From the NCBI RefSeq assembly GCF_011075055.1, contig NW_025401096.1:434001-498000 (forward strand): a DNA stretch of 64,000 nucleotides. Direction: 5' to 3'. Source of the stretch: Mangifera indica. Taxonomy: Eukaryota > Streptophyta > Magnoliopsida > Sapindales > Anacardiaceae. Every line of letters begins with the position of its first letter. Within the stretch, counting starts at the first letter, position 1. Shown here piece after piece: positions 58,520 through 64,000 of this stretch. Under the pieces are notes generated by a model, which was given only the letters and a program-made list of their open reading frames with translations, ran no database searches and was not told where the DNA came from. A program made the translations under genes and the position numbers.

Positions 58520-58896
58520 CCATTCATATAAGCCTCATTTAGTCTTAAAAGTTGTCTTCTATTCATCTCCTTCTTTCATCCTTATCTTATGGTAGCCACT
58601 CCTTAATCAATTTTAGAGAAGACACAAGTATTATGTAACTCATCAAGCATGTCATTAAGTCTAGGGATGAGATACCTATACTTGATGGTTATATTATTAA
58701 TGGCTCTATTATCCACACATATCTTATATGAGCCATCTTTCTTAGGAACAAGTAGGGCTGGAACGGAACATAGACTCATGCTAGGCCTTACAAAGCCTTT
58801 TTTAATCAATTTTTTCACTTGCTTTTGTAACTCTTTAGTCTCTATGGGATTACATCTATAAGCTGGCTTATTGGGTAATGGTGCACTTAGAACCAA
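58140..58896 (-). pseudogene. gypsy reverse transcriptase
   Basis: The N-terminal half, 58896-58603, has PNKPAYRCNPIETKELQKQV, VPALLVPKKDGSYKICVDNR and RYLIPRLNDMLDEL. A short broken stretch (58600-58520) follows, then VMSFGLSNAPSTFMRLMN and the intact catalytic VVYFDDILVYSKT (58440). The thumb follows with CEFFVDQIVFLGYVVS. Only a few stops, mostly between the two halves. Confidence 0.88.
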
Positions 58897-59293
58897 GTCA
58901 ATTTGATGTTCAATGCCTTTTATAGGAGAAGGCCGAATGAAAGCTCTAGTGGGAATACATCTTCGAATTCGGCCAAGAGAGGTTGAACTAAGGGATGGAC
59001 TTATTTCTTCTGGTGTTTAATCTCCTCTTCAAGTATAAGTAATGCAAAGATAGGTTGCAAACTTAAGAGAGCCTTTTCTACTTGCTACCCACTCATATAC
59101 ATACTCTCCCTTCTAGCTTATTTCCCTTTAATAGCCTTATTATCTTCCTAAAGACCAAGATGTAGCAAAGTAATGGTCTTCCCTTTGAATTTGAAGGAAT
59201 AAGTGTTTTTTTTACCATTATGAGTCATTTCTCTATCAAATTGCCAAGGTCTCCCTAGCAACAAATAGGAACTACATCACACATAATCTTATC

Positions 59294-59575
59294 TTAGTAA
59301 TGTTTGCCAATGGAGAAAGAAACAAGTACTTGTTTGGCTACTTGAAGGTTGGTCCCATTACTAAACCATTGGAGCTTATATGGTTGAGGATGAGGTATGG
59401 TAGACAATCCAAGTTTCTCCACTAATATAGATGAAGCCATATTTGCACAACTTCTACTATCTATAATCAAAGAACACACATTGCCTCCAATGGTGCATCT
59501 TGATTGGAAAATTTGGAGCTTTTGTTCCTCATATGGAAAGAACTTGGAATGCAATGTTCTTCTAATCATTAACAT
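59294..59575 (-). pseudogene. gypsy aspartic protease region
   Basis: RCTIGGNVCSLIIDSRSCAN then MASSILVEKLGLSTIPHPQP: a retropepsin-like fold in which the usual D-S-G-S is D-S-R-S, so the active-site glycine is replaced. It lies between gag and RT. Confidence 0.75.
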
Positions 59576-59739
59576 CTCTCTTTCATCAGCCCTTTGAATG
59601 ACCTCTTATTCTTCTTTTTCGGCAGCTCTATCTTTATGACGATAATCTTCATTTTCTTTATCTTCTTAAAGAGATTCTTCAATAGCTTGAGTTTCCATCA
59701 ATGACAAAGATCTTATATTTAGGCATTCAGCTTGGAAGT

Positions 59740-60700
59740 GTCCATAGGCTTGGCATTAGAAGCACTTTTTATTGGAGAGATTAAGTTTTCCTATCTTTGG
59801 TTTGTTCTTGCTAGGTTCTACCACATTTTCTTTCCATTTCTCCTTGGATGTGGTTTCGATAGCCCTATAGTTGGATGGGGAACCCTTTTGAAAGGTGGTT
59901 CCCTTATTGAAATGAGGACTTTTGGAGAATGGCTTTGCAACCATAGACTTCATGGCTTTCTTTTGCTTCTCCACTTTAATAGCCAACTTACAAAAATCTT
60001 CAAAAGTGCAATATGGTTGCAACTCCACCATATGAGCGATGTCTTAGTTTAAGCAACCAATTAATCTTGCAATGGTTTGCTCTTTCACTTTCGGTAGCTC
60101 ACTCTTTATTAATAGCTTCTCAAACTCCCTTATGTAATGCTTTACTCCATTACTTCCTTGCTTAAGAGTGTGTAGCTTGAGGTAAAAATCTTTTTTATGG
60201 TTGTCCAGGAGCAATCTTCTTTTCACAAGCTTCTTTAGTTTCTCCCAAGATCTTACTCTTTCTTTACCGTCCCTTTCCCTTTGCTTTTTGAGATTTTCCT
60301 ACCATAAAGATGCATAATCCTTGAATTTCAAGATGGCAAGCTTACATTTCTTCTCATCTGAATAACCCTTATATTCAAAAACTCTCTCAATAGCATGTAA
60401 CTAATAAACAAAATCATTCGGACTTATTATCCCTTCAAATTCTAGAATTTCAATCTTTAAATCCCTATTATCATCATTTTCTCTCCTAGGTGGCCTCTTT
60501 TGTTCTTCCTCACTTGAGTCATCATGAATTATCAATTCCTCCTTATGATGTCTAGGAGGAGGAGGGGAAGGTCTAATATGTCTTTTTGGGTGATGTAGTT
60601 GGGTTGGGTGAGGTAGAGGAGGGGGTATTTGGCTTTGTGTTAAAGTTTGGGGTTGTGATAAGGGTACCTGACTTTGAGTAAGGGTCAAGTCTCTCATCAT
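59740..60700 (-). pseudogene. gypsy gag region
   Basis: From 60700: a Gln/Pro-rich N-terminal part (QSQVPLSQPQTLTQ...), then EILEFEGIISPNDFVY and, after a stop, FEYKGYSDEKKCKLAILKFK. Next are WEKLKKLVKRRLLLDNHKKD, QGSNGVKHYIREFEKL, and a zinc knuckle CF, stop, CQAYGHFQAEC near 59750. This is the retrotransposon gag domain (about residues 90-270) with the CCHC motif. At least three stops break the frame. Confidence 0.8.
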
Positions 60701-61041
60701 TTACATCATTTAATTCAACTGGTTCTTAATGGCCTCAAGTTCTCCTTTGACCTCTTCGTTTAGTGCCATGTGGGTAAATTCCCAAGGATGAGGAGGTGAG
60801 GAAGATGAGGATGAAGTTCTTTTATGGGATATTTTTGGCAATGGCTAGTGGGTAAAGGCTAATCGTTATAAGTGTTTAAGGGTTGAGGGGAGTATTGGTA
60901 AGTGTTTAGGTTAAAGAAGGTTTGTATTTTAGGCAAATTAAGGTTATGTAAACAGTAACTCTATATTAAATAGTAAATTCTAACGATGAATAGTAGCTCT
61001 GGGAGGCAGAAATTAGCCAACAAATCACATAAACACCCTAC

Positions 61042-61053
61042 ACTCTGATACCA
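61042..61053 (-). other. Primer-binding site of the gypsy element
   Basis: Reverse complement TGGTATCAGAGT, complementary to the 3' end of plant initiator tRNA-Met, separated by a few bases from the LTR end at 61059. Confidence 0.8.
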
Positions 61054-61058
61054 AATGG

Positions 61059-62065
61059 TGCATTTCTATCAAGACAATACAACAACATATAAAATCAATT
61101 CTGAAAATTACTGTTCATTTGGCACAATAGCAATTTGTCTTTTAATTTTAACTAATCAAATGACCTCTAAATCATGCAAATTATATATCATTGGAAAAGG
61201 TATTCAAAGAGCTTTCTAATGGTATATAATATTAATCACAACTCAATTAACTAGGCATTCAAAACTAGCTTCAAAATTTGCTGACAAAAACTGGAAATTG
61301 TAAAATCATACACTGTGAACAGTAACTGAGGCATACAACACACATTCACATCTTCACACTTTAGATTTCAAGGGTAACAAGAAAATTAATCAGGGCATAA
61401 AGGAAAGTTTCACTAACCTTGGGATCTTCTACCATCAATTCTTCCTTTAAGATGAATTGGATAAAGGAACAAACAAAGAAAAACTACAAAACTTTGCTTG
61501 AAATTTTCACTATCAAAGGAGTCTAAAGTTTACAAGTGAAAAAGCTACACTTATATACAAGAGGAAGTGGCGGCAAAATAAGTATTCATAGGCCATTAAT
61601 TAGACAAGTAAGCTATGACATTCATTTAAGCTTAGCCGATCAAATAAACTAATGTCATACCACATTAATGAAGAAAATGACAAAAAGGGAACAACTTTTT
61701 CTTAAAAAGTGGAATTTTGTCCACCAACTAAAGTTACTTGCTTCCTCTTTAGTTGTAATTCAATTAAATAAGCTTCATGGCATCTTGGGCTCCAATTCAA
61801 GTGATGGATGGCTGCCTCATCTACTTGGGCTTCAAAGTGGGCTTGTAGTTGGCTTCTTGGACTCATTTAAGCTTCCATTTCATTAAGGCCTTGGTTACAA
61901 GTAATGAAAGTGCACCCAAAAGTAAAGTTAGGCCAAATTGGAGATGACAAAGGTTATTTGGGCTTGAATTGAGCTTTTCCCTCATTCCCTTCATTAGCTT
62001 AGGCTGAATGGTGCATGGCTAAGAACTTGGGGGTCGAAAATGTTGAAGTGGCCAGAGATACATCA
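61059..62065 (-). repeat. gypsy LTR, uninterrupted copy
   Basis: Starts TGCATTTCTATC and ends AGATACATCA. It is the 5' LTR in element orientation. It preserves the empty target CTTGGGAT of the hAT-like element that hit the other LTR. Confidence 0.9.
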
Positions 62066-62209
62066 CTAACATAAAGAAACGAATCCCAAAACTAAAACAA
62101 GAATGACAAAGGTAGACACAAAAGACACAGCATAACCGATGACTAAAGAGGGCTGAAACTAGAGGATGACTCCATACAGGGGACAAGACTAAGTTCTAGA
62201 AAAGAAAAA

Positions 62210-62630
62210 ATTAGTGATTTTACTATAAGTTTATGTTAATCATACAAATTCTATATTTTTCATTGTTTTCCTTTCTAAAGAGTTAAAACTTAGGTGGAAT
62301 TGGTATTGATGTCTTTCCGTGCTTTCTTGGTGAGGAGTTATACAATTTCAAGTGAAGGTACTGGTTTCCTACAACTACATAACACGTATAAACATAATCT
62401 TAAAATGTACAACTTTGATGAAAGGTTTGTAAAGGTAATGCTATAGTGATGCAGATTAGATTATAGAATTAATCTTTGAGGTCTTCTTATTGATGTATGA
62501 AATTGCTATATAATTATGGTTGTTGGCATTGTCTTTGACATCTTTAGTGAGTTACATAATAAAAAATGTATTTGTTGGTAGAATTCTGCAGCTATAGTTG
62601 CCAAAAGCATCCTTGACTTTTAAGGACAAT
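62210..62630. other. Spacer right of the LINE
   Basis: Presumably the original flank of the LINE insertion. No gene or repeat recognised. Confidence 0.35.
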
Positions 62631-62636
62631 TGATGC

Positions 62637-63350
62637 TAGGGTTGGAAGCAGGTCGAACTGAGCCTGAACATGGCTTGGCTTGGTTTCAACTTATTTTACA
62701 GAAGGTGAGCCCAAGATTTGGCTTGGCATCGCCAAATTTGACAAAATGGCCCTTCGTGATTAGCTCACTCAGTGCTCGAACATACTTGAAACAGTACAAC
62801 CGAAGAGTTGAAGGCGAATGTGTCTGGCTTTGCTCCAAACGAAAGTGTTTAGCTTAGAGGCAAGAAAAATGCCAAAGAGTTGTCATGACTAATGACATCG
62901 TAAAGTAGAAAATAGAAGCAAGAAGAGGCTAAGTTATGATGGAAAAACTAGAGAAATGCAACCAACAACACTAAAAAGTTGAAGACAGAAGAAGAGGAGG
63001 TAAGACATGAGAAGATATGGAGATGAAACGTCTTTTAGGATTTATATTTTATATTTTTGACTAAAAAATATATTTTTTTTTGTATGGCTTAGAAGAAGAG
63101 ATGAGATTGACAAGATATGACTAAAATATATTTTTTTAAACAATAATTTAAAGAAGATAAAAGTCAAGAGGATAAAGTTGAGAAGAAGAAGAGGCGCGAT
63201 AAGGGATGATATGACTAAAATATATATTTTTTAAAATAATTTAAAGTAGGCGAGTTGCACTTGGCTCATGAGCCGAATGCCTACACTATTCTTGGGACTC
63301 GTATCCATATACAATAGACTCATTCGAGCAAATTTTATTTTGAATCCATG
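62637..63350. mobile_element. Possible second GAGC-rich hAT-like element
   Basis: TAGGGTTGGAAGCAGGTCGA followed by ACTGAGCCTG... at the left, and GGCTCATGAGCCGAATG ... TTTTGAATCCATG at the right, resemble the ends of the element at 53768-55688. The interior has AAGAAGAAGAG-rich sequence and no gene. No convincing target duplication (TGATGC/TGATGA at most). Confidence 0.35.
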
Positions 63351-63456
63351 ATGAGCCGTCGAGAAGATCTCTGAGAGTGCCTAAAAGGAATCCAAAGTAT
63401 TTGGATTAAAAGTGCTTGCAACTGAGGTAATGGGTGGCCCTTGAAACAGTCCAAGT

Positions 63457-63738
63457 CTGTTAACAAGCTTACTAAAAAATAGGATTAGTAATTATTTTTT
63501 TCATTCAATAATTTGACTATCTTGTTGTTATTAGCCATTAGTGTCCTATTTCTTAGTGTTGTGATCAGAGAAATAGGAAAAGTTGTTATTTTTTACTGTT
63601 GTTTAAACTCTTCCATATGCTTCAATAAAAGAAAAGAAAAAAAAGCTTGTTCCAATTAAAAAACACTTTGCGATTGGTTCTCACCTTAAGTGGAACTCTA
63701 TCTTTATAATTTCTCATAGCTTTGACTAGGACTTATCA
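63457..63738 (+). repeat. 5' LTR of a plus-strand Ty3/gypsy element
   Basis: The right edge is firm: CTTATCA at 63738, two bases before the primer site. The left edge is a guess at TGTTAACAAGC (63457); no second LTR is within the window for comparison. Confidence 0.5.
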
Positions 63739-63740
63739 TT

Positions 63741-63752
63741 TGGTATCAGAGC
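63741..63752 (+). other. Primer-binding site (tRNA-Met type)
   Basis: TGGTATCAGAGC, a perfect 12-base match to the usual plant LTR-element primer site, 10 bases before the gag ATG. Confidence 0.8.
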
Positions 63753-63761
63753 TACAAAAAC

Positions 63762-64000
63762 ATGACTACCAACAAAGAGAGAATAGGAAACTTGGAAGCT
63801 GGTCTTGGGGATGTACAAACTAACTTGAATCAAATGGAGTTGGGGGTCAACAATAAACTACGACAGCTCAATGAACATAACAGGCAATCCTCTAATAGGT
63901 GAGCTTATGATCATACGAAAGGCAAACCACCAATGTTCTCTCCTAAACTGGCTAGACTCGAATTTCCTAAGTATTCAGGTGATGACCCAACAGAATGGTT
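63762..64000 (+). pseudogene. gypsy gag start, cut by the window end
   Basis: ATG 63762 opens MTTNKERIGNLEAGLGDVQT, then an in-frame TGA at 63900-63902, then YDHTKGKPPMFSPKLARLEF and PKYSGDDPTEW. This is the N-terminal coiled segment followed by the start of the retrotransposon Gag core (typical LxFPxFxGxDPxxW) of plant gypsy elements. Immediately downstream of the primer site. The internal stop suggests decay, but the rest lies outside the window. Confidence 0.75.

Larger units (their letters stand above)
53401..62065 (-). mobile_element. Ty3/gypsy LTR retrotransposon, near full-length, decayed
   Basis: LTRs of 1007 bp: 61059-62065, and 53401-56336 once the 1921-bp insertion and its 8-bp duplication are subtracted (also exactly 1007 bp). 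Minus orientation: primer site TGGTATCAGAGT (reverse of 61042-61053) next to the right LTR, and a GAGGGGGGA tract (reverse of 56337-56350) next to the left LTR. The interior codes for Gag, protease, RT, RNase H and integrase in that order, which is Ty3/gypsy order. Possible target duplication CTAG/CTAA. Several TGG codons have become TAG. Confidence 0.92.
40905..62200 (-). mobile_element. L1-type LINE interrupted by three nested insertions
   Basis: Minus-strand order: 5' UTR (about 62200-62066 and 53400-53085), ORF1 (53080-51700 and 47361-46920), ORF2 (46900-41241), 3' UTR to about 40905. Removing the gypsy element (53401-62065), the hAT (47362-51699) and the solo LTR (43094-45503) with their target duplications leaves about 5.9 kb, normal for a plant L1. 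Coding sequence resumes exactly across each junction. The flanks AAAGAAAATTAAATA (about 40878) and AAAGAAAAAATTAGTG (62201) could be the imperfect LINE target duplication. Many stops and frameshifts; inactive. Confidence 0.8.

Overview
The window is a transposon-rich stretch of a plant nuclear genome, almost certainly a eudicot. It is strongly A+T-rich, has no operon-like gene packing, and carries decayed Ty3/gypsy, Ty1/copia, L1-type LINE, MULE and hAT elements together with TRIM, LARD-like and MITE elements. The only host genes I can recognise belong to one family: the intronless, secreted pectin methylesterase/invertase inhibitors (PMEI, '21 kDa protein'-like). These stand out as GC-rich islands in AT-rich DNA. 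I could not identify the species.

Layout, left to right. 1-3015: decayed Ty3/gypsy element on the minus strand. 3020-9920: FAR1/FHY3-type Mutator-like element (MULE) with long inverted ends and a broken transposase. 11370-12515: a PMEI half-gene facing an inverted PMEI pseudogene, forming a long inverted repeat. 13738-15005: a tandem duplication with a MITE inside its first copy. 15256-15485: a 38-bp tandem repeat. 17180-17590: PMEI 5' fragment. 18748-19413: the one intact PMEI gene. 19975-29130: a second, internally deleted MULE, into which a 6.4-kb non-coding LTR element (20371-26803, perfect 5-bp TSD) has inserted. 29219-29389: second copy of the first MITE. 30208-30826 and 34774-35379: a MULE-type MITE family. 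32194-32861: near-intact PMEI pseudogene, followed by a very young TRIM (33434-34019). 36691-39786: copia element reduced to two LTRs and part of gag. 40331-40863: two PMEI 3' fragments. 40905-62200: one L1-type LINE of about 5.9 kb, spread over 21 kb by three nested insertions: a solo LTR with a minisatellite (43094-45503), an autonomous-type hAT (47362-51699), and a gypsy element (53401-62065) whose own LTR was then hit by a hAT-like non-autonomous element (53768-55688). 63457-64000: LTR, primer-binding site and gag start of a further gypsy element on the plus strand, cut by the window end.

The biology that emerges is an expanding and decaying PMEI gene cluster used as landing ground by successive waves of transposons. 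PMEIs act in the cell wall by inhibiting pectin methylesterase or invertase. I found no undescribed enzymatic system. The most interesting structural candidates are the PMEI long inverted repeat, which could give hairpin RNA matching its intact paralogue, the very young TRIM, the coding-free LTR element with internal tandem repeats, and the GAGCTCG-rich hAT-like element that may carry a captured exon. tRNA and small-RNA genes were not seen, but I could not scan for them exhaustively.
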